The translations under genes were made by a program, and so were the position numbers. The notes under the pieces were generated by a model. The model made no database searches and was not told where the DNA came from. It worked only from the letters and a program-made list of their open reading frames with translations. 64,000 bases of DNA from Deinococcus sp. QL22 (GTDB lineage: Bacteria; Deinococcota; Deinococci; Deinococcales; Deinococcaceae), in NCBI RefSeq assembly GCF_023370075.1, contig NZ_CP097149.1, forward strand, positions 3,036,001-3,100,000, in the 5' to 3' direction. Below, piece after piece: positions 31,481 to 42,137 of the stretch (positions are counted from its first letter, which is position 1; each line of letters opens with the position of its first letter).

Positions 31481-31568
31481 AGCAAAATGCTAGCCCTCCA
31501 GACCTAACGCTCGTTCGGGAAACTTAGACAACTGGTCTAGATTGGGGGTACTTGATGGGGGGGGTGAG

Positions 31569-32474
31569 CTACGGCAAAAGCTGATCCAGTTTAGAACGCC
31601 AGAGCATCAACAGGTCGTCCAGGCCGACTTCAGGTGGCAGAGGCTGAGGCCAGAAGCCATGGCCCAGCGAATGCGCGAGGGCGGACAGCACCCGCCCTGC
31701 ATCCTCTCCCCTTTCTCGCAGGGCCATAACAGGCGGCGCACCCCCGCGCTTGGCGAGGCGCTCCCCGGCGTAATCGGTCATCAGAGGAACGTGGAGGTAA
31801 CGCGGCTGGGGATACCCCAATGCCTCCTGAAGCGCGATCTGGCGCGGTGTGGCTGTCCAGAGATCCACGCCGCGCAGCACGTCGGTCACGCCCATGGCGG
31901 CGTCGTCGACTACGACCGCCAGATGGTAGGCGAATACGCCGTCGTTGCGCCGCAGCACGATGTCTCCGGCCTCGGTGGGCAAGTGCTGGCAGAGGGTCTG
32001 CCGGGTCAGAAAGTCGGTGGCGCACACGGTTTGATCCGGCACCTTCCAACGCAGGGCAGCGGGCCGCGAAGGGTCAGTGTCAGACTGTTTGCCCCGACAC
32101 AGACCCGGATACACCGCCTCCGCGCCGTGTGGAGCGCCTGCACTGTCCTGAATCGCCGCCTCAATTTCGCGGCGGGTGCAGGTGCAGGAGTAGGTGTCCA
32201 ACCGCGCCACTGCATCGGCGTACAAGTCCAGTCGCTCAGATTGCAGATATTCCTCATCCCAGTCGAGGCCCAGCCACGCCAAATCACGGCGGGTAGAGTC
32301 GTAGGCCCAGCCGCGTACCCGGCTCCCATCCAGATCCTCGAAACGCAGGATGTGCCGCCCCCGCTGTGTGGACGAACTTTGGGCGCGTGTATGCAGCCAA
32401 GCCAGCAGCGCGGTGCGGGCATTGCCCAAGTGCATGCCCCCCGTCGGACTTGGGGCGTAGCGGCCAACAGTCAT
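31569..32474 (-). CDS. gluQ: Glutamyl-Q tRNA(Asp) synthetase
   Basis: Shortened glutamyl-tRNA-synthetase paralogue that charges glutamate onto queuosine in tRNA-Asp. 301 aa, lacking the anticodon-binding domain as expected. HIGH-type motif SPTGGMHLGNART, KMSKS-type GERLAKRGGA, and the Zn site CTCTRREI...YPGLCRG typical for YadB/GluQ. ATG 32474 is leaderless (TACCCT 32487-32482, 7 nt gap). Confidence 0.93.
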   Translation of the reverse strand: MTVGRYAPSPTGGMHLGNARTALLAWLHTRAQSSSTQRGRHILRFEDLDGSRVRGWAYDSTRRDLAWLGLDWDEEYLQSERLDLYADAVARLDTYSCTCTRREIEAAIQDSAGAPHGAEAVYPGLCRGKQSDTDPSRPAALRWKVPDQTVCATDFLTRQTLCQHLPTEAGDIVLRRNDGVFAYHLAVVVDDAAMGVTDVLRGVDLWTATPRQIALQEALGYPQPRYLHVPLMTDYAGERLAKRGGAPPVMALRERGEDAGRVLSALAHSLGHGFWPQPLPPEVGLDDLLMLWRSKLDQLLP

Positions 32475-32526
32475 GGGCGTCAGGGTAGCGCAGGGTGAGA
32501 GATGAGCAGAGGCCCGTGCCTGCAAA

Positions 32527-32805
32527 TCAGGTACGTTCGCGCAGCCAGCGCAGCAGCAAATCTTCGACCAGTTCACTGACGCTTTCGCCGCCGCCGCGCT
32601 TCACTTCACGCCACACGGCCCGCACTGTTTCTTTGCGGACATACACGGCTTCGACCCGTTCGGCGGTTTCACCCTTGCGCGGCCCTGCGGGTTCGGGCAC
32701 CACAGACACGGGCGCAGTTATGGCAGCAGATTTGGCCTGTTTGGGCCGTTTTGCCGCCTTCTTGTTGCCCTTATTGGCCTCTTTCAGGTAGTCGAACCGG
32801 GCCAT
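32527..32805 (-). CDS. Ribbon-helix-helix protein paired with ParA
   Basis: 92 aa. Lys-rich disordered N-terminus (MARFDYLKEANKGNKKAAKR), Pro/Val linker, and a C-terminal RHH-like unit (VEAVYVRKETVRAVW ... ESVSELVEDLLLRWLRER). Such small DNA-binding partners of ParA (ParG/Omega type) bind the centromere and stimulate ATPase with an N-terminal arm. ATG 32805 lies 28 bp behind the parA stop with a GGAG site; the longer frame (to 32946) overlaps parA. Partner role inferred from position and fold only. Confidence 0.75.
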   Translation of the reverse strand: MARFDYLKEANKGNKKAAKRPKQAKSAAITAPVSVVPEPAGPRKGETAERVEAVYVRKETVRAVWREVKRGGGESVSELVEDLLLRWLRERT

Positions 32806-32833
32806 TATTCGGCTCCGGCAAGCAGGGCAAGCG

Positions 32834-33460
32834 TCATAGCAACTCGCGGGAAAGCGAAACCATGTCTTCCCACGCGGTTTCGGCACGGGGGTCGCGCACA
32901 TCGCGGGCCAGCGTGCCCAGTTCGGCGGCCCGCACGTAGGCGGCATATGCCCGCACCAGCGTATTGCACACAGTCGCTCCCGCCTCGCGCATATCCTCGC
33001 GGGCTTCTTCTCCAGCGCGGCCTACTGGCGGCACACGGGTCAGCACCACACGCGCTTTGCGGCTGGCGTCGGCGTCGCCCTGAAGGAAATCCATCAGTTC
33101 CAGCGTGGCTTCCAGTTCCAGGGCAGAGGTTCCGCTGGGCACCAGAATCAGGTCGGCGCGGTCTGCCAGCTGGCGCAGTTCCTTGCGTTTGGGACGGCCT
33201 TCGGTGTCTATAACCACCACATCCAGCGGGGCCAGCTTCTTGGGCTTCACATCTTCGGCCTCATACACGGCAAAGGGCAGGGCAGGCCCACCTAGCTTCG
33301 CTCCCCGCAAGGCCCAACGGGCGCTGCTGCCCACGCGGGGGTCTTCGTCTATCAGGGCCACGCTCAGCCCACGTTCGGCCAACGCTCCGGCCAGATGCAC
33401 GGCCAGCGTGCTTTTGCCCACGCCGCCTTTTTCACTTGTGACGGCTAACACCTTTGGCAT
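32834..33460 (-). CDS. ParA-family ATPase (short, type Ib-like)
   Basis: 208 aa MinD/ParA ATPase without the N-terminal HTH of type Ia ParA. Deviant Walker A SEKGGVGKSTLAVHL, Walker A' LIDEDPRVGSS, Walker B VVVIDTEGRP. The signature Asp-to-Glu/Asp position (IDEDP for usual IDxDPQ) fits. ATG 33460 is leaderless (TACGCT 33472-33467). Forms an operon with the downstream RHH gene. Could segregate DNA or place another cargo; no rep gene or iteron is seen, so it is probably chromosomal. Confidence 0.88.
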   Translation of the reverse strand: MPKVLAVTSEKGGVGKSTLAVHLAGALAERGLSVALIDEDPRVGSSARWALRGAKLGGPALPFAVYEAEDVKPKKLAPLDVVVIDTEGRPKRKELRQLADRADLILVPSGTSALELEATLELMDFLQGDADASRKARVVLTRVPPVGRAGEEAREDMREAGATVCNTLVRAYAAYVRAAELGTLARDVRDPRAETAWEDMVSLSRELL

Positions 33461-33625
33461 AGGGGTAGCGTATCAGAGGGCGTGTACGGTTGCGTCAGGC
33501 GTGGTGGGGGTCAGTGTATCCGGCTTGGAAGGTGAACCCCCGTTGCTCACGCAACGCCCTCCCTTAGTGGGGAGGACAAAAGCTTTTGGACGTTGCTCAG
33601 GCCGCCGGGAATCGATAATAGATAG

Positions 33626-33901
33626 ATGCCCGACTCACCCTTCACCCCAGAAGACCGCCTCGCCCGATTGATGGCTGCCGAACCGTACTGGACGGCGCGG
33701 GCCATGCAGGAGCAGGGCAGCCGCTTTTACGCCGCGCTGGGGCAGGCGCTCGATGCCGCCGATCTGCGGAATCGCCGCCTGCTTTACGTCACCTGGCTGG
33801 ATGAAATCTGGGACTTTTACGAACGTGGCTTGCTGTTGGAGGCGGCTGAAGCGGAATCTTTGGGAGGCGGTTCACAGGGACGCGGCGGCGAATCCGGCTG
33901 A
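33626..33901 (+). CDS. Small hypothetical protein, 91 aa
   Basis: Acidic, helical: PEDRLARLMAAEPYWTARAM, then LLYVTWLDEIWDFYERGLLLEA, ending in a Gly-rich tail (GGGSQGRGGESG). No known family. GATAAT (33614-33619) is 6 nt before the ATG, a leaderless start. Its last 85 bp overlap the end of the opposite gene at 33817-34077. Confidence 0.65.
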   Translation: MPDSPFTPEDRLARLMAAEPYWTARAMQEQGSRFYAALGQALDAADLRNRRLLYVTWLDEIWDFYERGLLLEAAEAESLGGGSQGRGGESG

Positions 33902-34077
33902 CCGATCAGGGCCAGCCACGCTTGGCGGGACACTTCCCACACGGCGCGGCGGGGCGAAGCAGGGCGAAAGTCAGGCGCACGCTTGGGCTTGACTCCCTTG
34001 CCTGCCACAGGCTGCCCGATCAGTGCCAGAACGATCTGCTCCAGTACTGTCCAGATGGCTTGTAGGGCTGCCTTCAT
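33817..34077 (-). CDS. Small hypothetical protein with duplicated LALIGQP motif
   Basis: 86 aa, basic. An N-terminal hydrophobic/helical stretch (MKAALQAIWTVLEQIVLALIGQP) and a second copy of the motif (VSRQAWLALIGQPDSP) about 32 residues later suggest an internal duplication. Real because TAAGCT (34089-34084) is 6 nt before the ATG. Tail-to-tail overlap with 33626-33901. No known family. Confidence 0.6.
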   Translation of the reverse strand: MKAALQAIWTVLEQIVLALIGQPVAGKGVKPKRAPDFRPASPRRAVWEVSRQAWLALIGQPDSPPRPCEPPPKDSASAASNSKPRS

Positions 34078-34130
34078 GCGTTTAGCTTAGCTGACGATCT
34101 GGCCCAGTCTTGCCCGCTAGACTACCGCCC

Positions 34131-35030
34131 ATGACTGCCGAGCCGAATTCTCACGACCTAGACGCTGCACCTACAAACGTTGTACCTACACACACCGCAC
34201 CCAATACCCAGCCCACCATTCTGGCCGTGTTTGCCCACCCGGACGATGAGGCCTTCAGTGTAGGCGGCACCCTGACCCACTATGCCCGTAGGGGTGTACG
34301 CGTGGTACTGGCCTGTGCCACACGCGGCGAGGCGGGCAAGATCACGGTGCCGGGCATGACCGTAGACGATCTCGGCGTGCAGCGTGAGCAGGAGTTACGC
34401 CGCGCCTGCGAAGCACTGGAAATCGAGCCGCCCATCTTTCTCGATTACCACGATTCGGGCCGCTACGAGCGCACGCGCACCGATGACCCCGTTGCCATGC
34501 TGAACGTGAATCCGCTGGATGTGGAGACCAAGTTGCGGGCGCTGATTGCCGACCTTCGCCCGCAGGTGATCCTGACCTTCGACCCGCACGGCGGCTACGG
34601 CCATGTGGATCATTTGCAGATTCACCGGGCCACCAGCGCGGCGTTTTTTAGCACCGGACACCTGCCGGGCGGCGGGCCACAGCGCCTGTATTTCACGGCC
34701 CTGACCACTGCCGCTGCCGCAATGCTCTCGCGGATGGGCCAGGACCTGGATCCGCTGGTTTACGGCGTGGACGCAGGCACGGTGGCCGTGACCATGAACG
34801 TGGCCCCCTACGCCGAGAACAAAAAGGCTGCACTGGCCGCGCACGGCACGCAGATGGGCGCGGAGAGTCTGGTGGGCCGCATGACCCCCGAAGAACGCGA
34901 AGCGATGGAGGTAGGCATGTTGGGCAGCGAAAACTTCAGCATCGGCGGCACGCGCACCGGACTGCCTACCTTCCCCCTGCGCGGGCTGTTTGACGGACTG
35001 CCGGGATTTGAAGCGGTGGACGCGGAGTAA
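34131..35030 (+). CDS. LmbE/PIG-L-family deacetylase (BshB-like)
   Basis: Zn-dependent N-acetylglucosamine deacetylase family, 299 aa. Metal motif AVFAHPDDEAFSVGGTL (AHPDDE) and the later HVDHLQIH. In Deinococcus and Bacillus the BshB member deacetylates GlcNAc-malate in bacillithiol synthesis; mycothiol-type or other GlcNAc conjugates are alternatives, so I give no gene symbol. First ~25 residues are a Thr/Asn-rich extension. ATG 34131, leaderless (TAGACT 7 nt upstream). A YtxJ-type bacilliredoxin domain is encoded at 49058, consistent with bacillithiol use. A strong terminator follows. Confidence 0.85.
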   Translation: MTAEPNSHDLDAAPTNVVPTHTAPNTQPTILAVFAHPDDEAFSVGGTLTHYARRGVRVVLACATRGEAGKITVPGMTVDDLGVQREQELRRACEALEIEPPIFLDYHDSGRYERTRTDDPVAMLNVNPLDVETKLRALIADLRPQVILTFDPHGGYGHVDHLQIHRATSAAFFSTGHLPGGGPQRLYFTALTTAAAAMLSRMGQDLDPLVYGVDAGTVAVTMNVAPYAENKKAALAAHGTQMGAESLVGRMTPEEREAMEVGMLGSENFSIGGTRTGLPTFPLRGLFDGLPGFEAVDAE

Positions 35031-35085
35031 AGGCAGAACGGCTCTGAGATTCGGGCCGTGATTCGACAGATACAGATACAGAAAC

Positions 35086-35135
35086 AAAAAGATCGGGGGC
35101 CAGTGCATTCACAGCGCATGGCCCCCGATCTTTTT
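35086..35135. terminator. Strong bidirectional terminator
   Basis: 17-bp stem 35086-35102/35119-35135 (AAAAAGATCGGGGGCCA and complement) flanked by A5/T5, shared by the LmbE gene and the convergent roadblock operon. Confidence 0.9.
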
Positions 35136-35149
35136 AGAACGGCTAAGTT

Positions 35150-35470
35150 TTAAATCTGCCCCAGCAGACGGCGCACGGCGAAGCGGATTCGGCCCAGGCT
35201 GGCTACGTCGTCGAACGCGGCCAGCAAAATCTGATCGCCCACCGGAGTCAGCAGGACAGGGCCGCCGTCTACGTCGAGCAACAGATCGTTCCATTCGCCG
35301 CTGCCCTGCGTGGCTTGCAGGCTGGCAATCACGGCGCGGCCTGCGGCCACCAAGTTCAGGTCGGCGTCGGCTTCGGGGCCACGCGGCCCGGCAGCGGTCA
35401 CGATTTCGCCCTGTGCATTCACCAACAGGGCGTGACGCACGCCGCGAGTTTCCATCAGGGCCTCAATCAT
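35150..35470 (-). CDS. Roadblock/LC7 domain protein, third of three
   Basis: 106 aa, MglB-like roadblock fold: IEALMETRGVRHALLVNAQGEIVTAAG at the N-terminus, then LASLQ-type helix and the closing LGRIRFAVRRLLGQI. MglB-type proteins are GTPase-activating partners of the small GTPase MglA in polarity and gliding systems; here no GTPase gene is adjacent. Starts at ATG 35470, overlapping the previous stop (ATGA). Confidence 0.8.
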   Translation of the reverse strand: MIEALMETRGVRHALLVNAQGEIVTAAGPRGPEADADLNLVAAGRAVIASLQATQGSGEWNDLLLDVDGGPVLLTPVGDQILLAAFDDVASLGRIRFAVRRLLGQI

Positions 35471-35808
35471 GCGTCGTCCACCTTGGGCAAATCGGTGAGG
35501 TCGAGGGCAAGGCGGGCCAACGCTTGCTGGGCAGCTCGGGTGTCGCTGCCGCGCAACATGGCCGCGCCCAGCACGAATTCGCCGCTGGCAAGCGCCACCA
35601 CTTCTACGCGCTCGCTGGTAAAGGCCAGCCGGGTCACTTCTCCAGCTCCGAGGCGGCGGCCCGTGCGGTCTAGGCTGGCCCGGAGCGAGGCGAGTTCGGC
35701 GGCGAGGGCGTCGCCTGCTTCGCCGTACATTTCGACGGGCAAGCCGTCTGGCCCGACCAAGGCGCTCGCCACGACACCGGGAATGGCGTGCAGGGGTTCA
35801 AGTTTCAC
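35467..35808 (-). CDS. Roadblock/LC7 domain protein, second of three
   Basis: 113 aa from GTG 35808 (VKLEPLHAIPGVVASALVGPDGLPVEMYG), the GVVASALVGPDGLPV strand-turn being typical for roadblock domains. GTG overlaps the upstream stop (GTGA), and its stop overlaps the next start (ATGA). The longer frame to 36111 is antisense-like and composed of shadows. Confidence 0.78.
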   Translation of the reverse strand: MKLEPLHAIPGVVASALVGPDGLPVEMYGEAGDALAAELASLRASLDRTGRRLGAGEVTRLAFTSERVEVVALASGEFVLGAAMLRGSDTRAAQQALARLALDLTDLPKVDDA

Positions 35809-36155
35809 AGGTGAGTCTCCAGTTTTCGGGCGGTGTCCCGGCCATACAGCCGCGCCTGCCCCAGGTTGCTGCGGCCATCGAGGGCCAGCAGCAAAAAGAA
35901 ATCGGCATTGATGGGATGCAGGTACACGCTGAGGCGTTCGCCGCGCAGGTACAGTTCGCGGGTCTGGCCCCCATTGAGGGTTTGGCTGTAGGCGGCGCTG
36001 GCGGTGCGGAGGAGTCCGGCGTGTTCGGCTACCAACAAATTCAGGTCTGCGGTGGTGGCGGTGTGGCCTTCCACCAGCAGGCCGTCCAGACCGCCAATGG
36101 CCGCTGCCCACGCGCCGTCTACGTCAGCCACAAGTTGCGAGAGGTGATTCAGCAT
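35805..36155 (-). CDS. Roadblock/LC7-like protein, first of three
   Basis: 116 aa (MLNHLSQLVADVDGAWAAAIGGLDGLLVEG). The layout matches the other two: helix, DVDGAWAAAIGGLDGLLV strand pair, helix, strands with LYLRGERLSVYLHPIN, final helix. More diverged than the other two. TATCAT lies 9 nt before the ATG. It starts a three-gene operon in which all joints are 4-bp overlaps, so equal or near-equal synthesis and a heteromeric complex are likely. Confidence 0.72.
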   Translation of the reverse strand: MLNHLSQLVADVDGAWAAAIGGLDGLLVEGHTATTADLNLLVAEHAGLLRTASAAYSQTLNGGQTRELYLRGERLSVYLHPINADFFLLLALDGRSNLGQARLYGRDTARKLETHL

Positions 36156-36248
36156 CTGCGGGCCATGATATGCCGGAAATGACCATTGGCGAGGCGAAAC
36201 CTCACACGGCGGGGGGAGTGGGGGTGACAGGCAGCCCGAACACCGGAC

Positions 36249-37319
36249 TCACGCCACTGGATAGAAAAATACGGCAAAGGCCAGAATCACGTAGACGCCC
36301 AGCAGCAGCACTCCTTCCAACCAGTTGCTTTCGCCGTCCCGTACCACCGAATTGCCGATCAGCACGGCAGCGCCGATAGCGACAAGTTCCAGTGGCGTGA
36401 CCACCAGATTCATAGGTTGACCCACCAACAAGCCCAGCAGCACCAGCAGCGGGGCGACCAGAAGCGCCACCTGCACCGTACTTCCGAGGCTGATGGTCAG
36501 ACTGAGATCCATCTTGTTCTTGAGGGCAAACAGTACGGCGGCAGCATGTTCGGCAGCGTTGCCAATAATCGGGATCAGGATCAATCCCACGAAGAATTCG
36601 GTGAGGCCCAGCGTGGAGGTTGCTGCCTCCAGGGTACCCACCAAAAATTCGGACATGAACGCGACTGCCACTGTTGCCCCAGCCAGAACGCCGACTGCTC
36701 TGGGAACGCTCCACAGCGGGCCTTCATGCTCGCCGTGCTCATCGGCATTGCTCAGAATATCTTTGTGCGTGCGGAGCGTAAAAAAGATGTAGCAGACGTA
36801 CATGATGATCAGGACGATAGCCGTGGCTTCCGACAGATTCACGTCCAGCTGACCCACCAGATCAGGGGATACACTCCGGGCTGTCAGGTCAAAAATGGTC
36901 GGTATGCTGAGCGCGATCAGGCTGATGGTGAGCAGGCTGGCCAGCGTACCCGCCGCCTTGACGCTAAATTTCTGTTCTTTGTATTTAAGACCACCCAGCA
37001 AAATCGCCAGGCCCAACACCAGCAGGAGATTGCCGAGAATAGAGCCGATGATGCTGGCCTTGACCACTTCCAGCTTGCCCGCCTGAAGGGCGAAAAAGGC
37101 AATGATCAGTTCGGTGGCATTGCCAAAAGTGGCATTCAGCAGCCCGCCTACGGTGCTGCCCGCCCGCACCGCCAACTGCTCGGTCGCCTGACCCATGATT
37201 CCGGCCAACGGCAAGATAGCCAGCGCCGCACTGACGAAAATGAGAGTGGGATTGCCACCCGTGATCTCCAGAACAACCGCGACGGGCAGGAAAATCAATA
37301 GCAGATTGAACCACTTCAT
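36249..37319 (-). CDS. Calcium/proton antiporter, CaCA (CAX) family
   Basis: Eleven-span membrane antiporter, 356 aa. The two inverted alpha-repeats carry GNATELIIAFFAL (N-terminal half) and GNAAEHAAAVLFAL (C-terminal half), the cation-binding motifs of the ChaA/CAX group. An acidic-His loop (HKDILSNADEHGEHEGPL) separates the halves. Function: Ca2+ (or Na+, Mn2+) export driven by the proton gradient. ATG 37319 is leaderless (TACACT 37332-37327, 7 nt); the longer frame to 37418 is rejected. Confidence 0.92.
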   Translation of the reverse strand: MKWFNLLLIFLPVAVVLEITGGNPTLIFVSAALAILPLAGIMGQATEQLAVRAGSTVGGLLNATFGNATELIIAFFALQAGKLEVVKASIIGSILGNLLLVLGLAILLGGLKYKEQKFSVKAAGTLASLLTISLIALSIPTIFDLTARSVSPDLVGQLDVNLSEATAIVLIIMYVCYIFFTLRTHKDILSNADEHGEHEGPLWSVPRAVGVLAGATVAVAFMSEFLVGTLEAATSTLGLTEFFVGLILIPIIGNAAEHAAAVLFALKNKMDLSLTISLGSTVQVALLVAPLLVLLGLLVGQPMNLVVTPLELVAIGAAVLIGNSVVRDGESNWLEGVLLLGVYVILAFAVFFYPVA

Positions 37320-37789
37320 GCGGCGCAGTGTACCGGGCAGTTCAGACCAGATGCAGGGGTGTGCGGCGAGGCTAAAGATTTGCTCCGAGCAGGACAGCAG
37401 AGTTGCGCCGGAAGGCAAGCTTTTCCGGCCTCGTTCAAGCCGTGGGCCTCGTTACCAAGGCTCGTTCTGCTGCCTTTGGCCGGTGGCATCGTGCTCGTCA
37501 GCAGCACAAGATGTTCATAAAGCCACAACAAAACTGGGTTTGTCACGAGTTTCGTGTTAAGATCAATTTGTCTTTAAGCTTACGTTTCGCCGGATCAGAC
37601 TGGCCCGGTCTGTCTTGCCCACAGTGCACCCAGCGAGTTGTTTTTGCTGTGCCAGTGGCGACTGTGGCGATCCCTGCTGTTCGGAAGGCCAAAGACAAAG
37701 CATGTTTTCTGTTCCCTATCGTCCCTAACTTTATCGGGAGCCTCTCTCGGCTCCGCTGGCCTCTCCCCTCATTCTCAGGAGGTTTAGTG
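37320..37789. other. Gene-free 470-bp region upstream of the GH43 gene
   Basis: Between the divergent CaCA and GH43 genes. It contains a strong AGGAGG at about 37779-37784 for the GH43 ATG, and TTGTCACGAGTTTCG at about 37536 that could be part of a promoter, but I find no convincing -35/-10 pair and no known riboswitch fold. A long 5' untranslated region of the sugar-hydrolase gene is possible. Confidence 0.5.
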
Positions 37790-39634
37790 ATGCATCAACC
37801 CAAGACCCATAATTTTTCAGAACAGCGTTTCCGTACCCGTGCCGCGTGGCCCATGCTCGCGCTCGTGGGCCTGCTGTCGGCCTGCGACACCATCAAGACG
37901 CCCGACAAGACCCTCAAGCTGACCTACAGCAACCCGCTGACGATTAGCAAGGCTGACGGGAGTAAGGTAGAGTCCTGCGCCGATCCCGCCGTGATCCAGT
38001 CGCGCACACCCGGCGACACTAACTGGTATCTGTACTGCACCACCGACCCTCACAACACGGGCGACGTAGATGCACAAAACAACCTGAATTTTCACCTGAT
38101 CAGCATGGCTAAATCCGCCGATCTGGTGAACTGGACATATGTGGGCGACGCTTTTGCCACCAAACCCGACTGGGTGAAAGATGACGCGGGGCTGTGGGCC
38201 CCCAACATCGAGTACCTGAACGGCAAATACTACCTGTATTACACGGCCAGCGACACCAAAGCGGGCGGCAGCGCGATTGGCGTGGCCACCAGCACTTCTC
38301 CAGTCGGCCCGTGGACAGACAGCGGTACTCCGATTGTGGAGCCGCAAGGCCCGCCCGGAGGCAACCCCAACGACCGCCGCTGGGTGTTCGATTCGGAAGT
38401 GATTACCGATGATGCAGGCCAGAACTGGATGTACTACGGCAGTTACTTCGGCGGAATTTCGGTGCGGCAACTGAGCGCCGACGGTCTGAAAACCGACGCC
38501 GCCACCCAGAAAGAAGTGGCGATAGACAACCGCTACGAGGGCGCACAGGTCGTGAAACACGGCGGCTTTTATTACCTGATGCTGTCGGCGGCCAACTGCT
38601 GCAACGGCCCCCTCACCGGCTACAGCATGTTTACCGGGCGCTCGGCGTCTCCGACTGGGCCATTTGTAGACAAGGAAGGCGTGTCACTGCTCGACCCCCG
38701 CACGGGCGGCACCCCCCTGATCAGCATGAACGGCAACCGCTGGGTCGGCCCCGGCCACAACGCCGTGTTTACCGATGCAGGCGGGCAGGACTGGACGATG
38801 TACCACGCCATAGACCTGAACAATCCTTACTTCACCCCCGGCGGCGTGAACAGGCGCCCCGTGCTGCTAGACCCGCTGGATTGGGTAGATGAATGGCCCA
38901 CCGTGCGGGCGGGCAACTGGGCCTCTGACGGCGTGATGCCTGCCCCCGCTGCACAGACCGGACAGGTCAGCGCCTACAAGCCCAACCCCCCTAAACCCGA
39001 TGTGCTGGGCAACACCATCAGCGCCTTCAACGACGACTTTAATGGCTCGGCTCTCGACCCCCGCTGGACCTGGGTTCGCCCACCTGCCGCCGCAGAAGCC
39101 GGACTGGAAAACGGCGTACTGCGCTTCGCCACGCAACCCGGCGACCTGTTTGAGAACAGCAACAACGCCTCGGTGCTGACCCAGAACACGCCCGCTGGCG
39201 ACTACGCTGTAGAAATCAAGCTGCAAAGTGACCTGCCTGATGTCGGATGCTGCTTCAATTACGCGCAGGGCGGCCTCCTGATCTACGGCGACGACGACAA
39301 CTTCATCAAGCTGGGCGTGACCTCTATCTGGAATACCCGCCAGATCGAGTTTGCCAAAGAGCAAAACCCGGTGGCCGACAAATTCCCCCGTTACGGCAAC
39401 ACCGTTTTGAGCGCACCGGGCCGCGAAACGTGGCTGAGAATCGTGCGGCGGGCCAGCGCCACCGCCGGAGCAGGCGAAACCTACACCGCCTATTCCAGCC
39501 GCGACGGTATGAGCTGGACAAAGGGCGGCACCTGGACGCACAAATTGGGGCAGGCCAAAATTGGACTGTTCTCTATGGGCGGCAGCGGCTTTACCAACCG
39601 CTTCGACAGCGTGCGGGTGTACAGCCTGAAGTGA
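37790..39634 (+). CDS. GH43-family lipoprotein (arabinan/xylan-type glycosidase)
   Basis: 614 aa; lipobox LLSAC with Cys32, so membrane-anchored outside. Residues ~40-390 are a five-bladed GH43 domain: CADPAVI holds the base Asp, WAPNIEYLNGKYYLYY the pKa-modulating Asp region, and RRWVFDSEVITDD the acid Glu. The C-terminal ~200 residues (DDFNGSALDPRWTWVRP...) form a concanavalin-like DUF1349/GH43 C-terminal domain. Likely arabinan endo-1,5-arabinosidase or related hemicellulose hydrolase; the exact substrate is inferred. ATG 37790 has AGGAGG 6 nt upstream; the frame is open back to 37403 but is not coding-like there. Followed by a terminator. Confidence 0.88.
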   Translation: MHQPKTHNFSEQRFRTRAAWPMLALVGLLSACDTIKTPDKTLKLTYSNPLTISKADGSKVESCADPAVIQSRTPGDTNWYLYCTTDPHNTGDVDAQNNLNFHLISMAKSADLVNWTYVGDAFATKPDWVKDDAGLWAPNIEYLNGKYYLYYTASDTKAGGSAIGVATSTSPVGPWTDSGTPIVEPQGPPGGNPNDRRWVFDSEVITDDAGQNWMYYGSYFGGISVRQLSADGLKTDAATQKEVAIDNRYEGAQVVKHGGFYYLMLSAANCCNGPLTGYSMFTGRSASPTGPFVDKEGVSLLDPRTGGTPLISMNGNRWVGPGHNAVFTDAGGQDWTMYHAIDLNNPYFTPGGVNRRPVLLDPLDWVDEWPTVRAGNWASDGVMPAPAAQTGQVSAYKPNPPKPDVLGNTISAFNDDFNGSALDPRWTWVRPPAAAEAGLENGVLRFATQPGDLFENSNNASVLTQNTPAGDYAVEIKLQSDLPDVGCCFNYAQGGLLIYGDDDNFIKLGVTSIWNTRQIEFAKEQNPVADKFPRYGNTVLSAPGRETWLRIVRRASATAGAGETYTAYSSRDGMSWTKGGTWTHKLGQAKIGLFSMGGSGFTNRFDSVRVYSLK

Positions 39635-39690
39635 GTTGAGACTGGGTTGAGCTTGTGGCCCAGATCATATACTCCCCTTTTCTCTATCCC

Positions 39691-39720
39691 ACCCCCGGCT
39701 CAGTGCTGGGGGTCTTTTTT
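39691..39720 (+). terminator. Terminator behind the GH43 gene
   Basis: Stem ACCCCCGGC/GCTGGGGGT (one G-U pair), TCTTTTTT run at 39713-39720. Confidence 0.85.
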
Positions 39721-39788
39721 GCCCGTTGGCCCCCTTTGTTGCCCGCCTCCCCCTCCCCACCGCCGCCGCCTGCTAGCCTGCACCCCGT

Positions 39789-42137
<2,349 letters not shown>

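Noticed and set aside
33520..33600. Hairpins upstream of 33626 as parS or iteron sites
   Set aside because: Two unrelated short stems (GTTGC/GCAAC; CCTCCC/GGGAGG), not repeated units, so no centromere-like array can be claimed.
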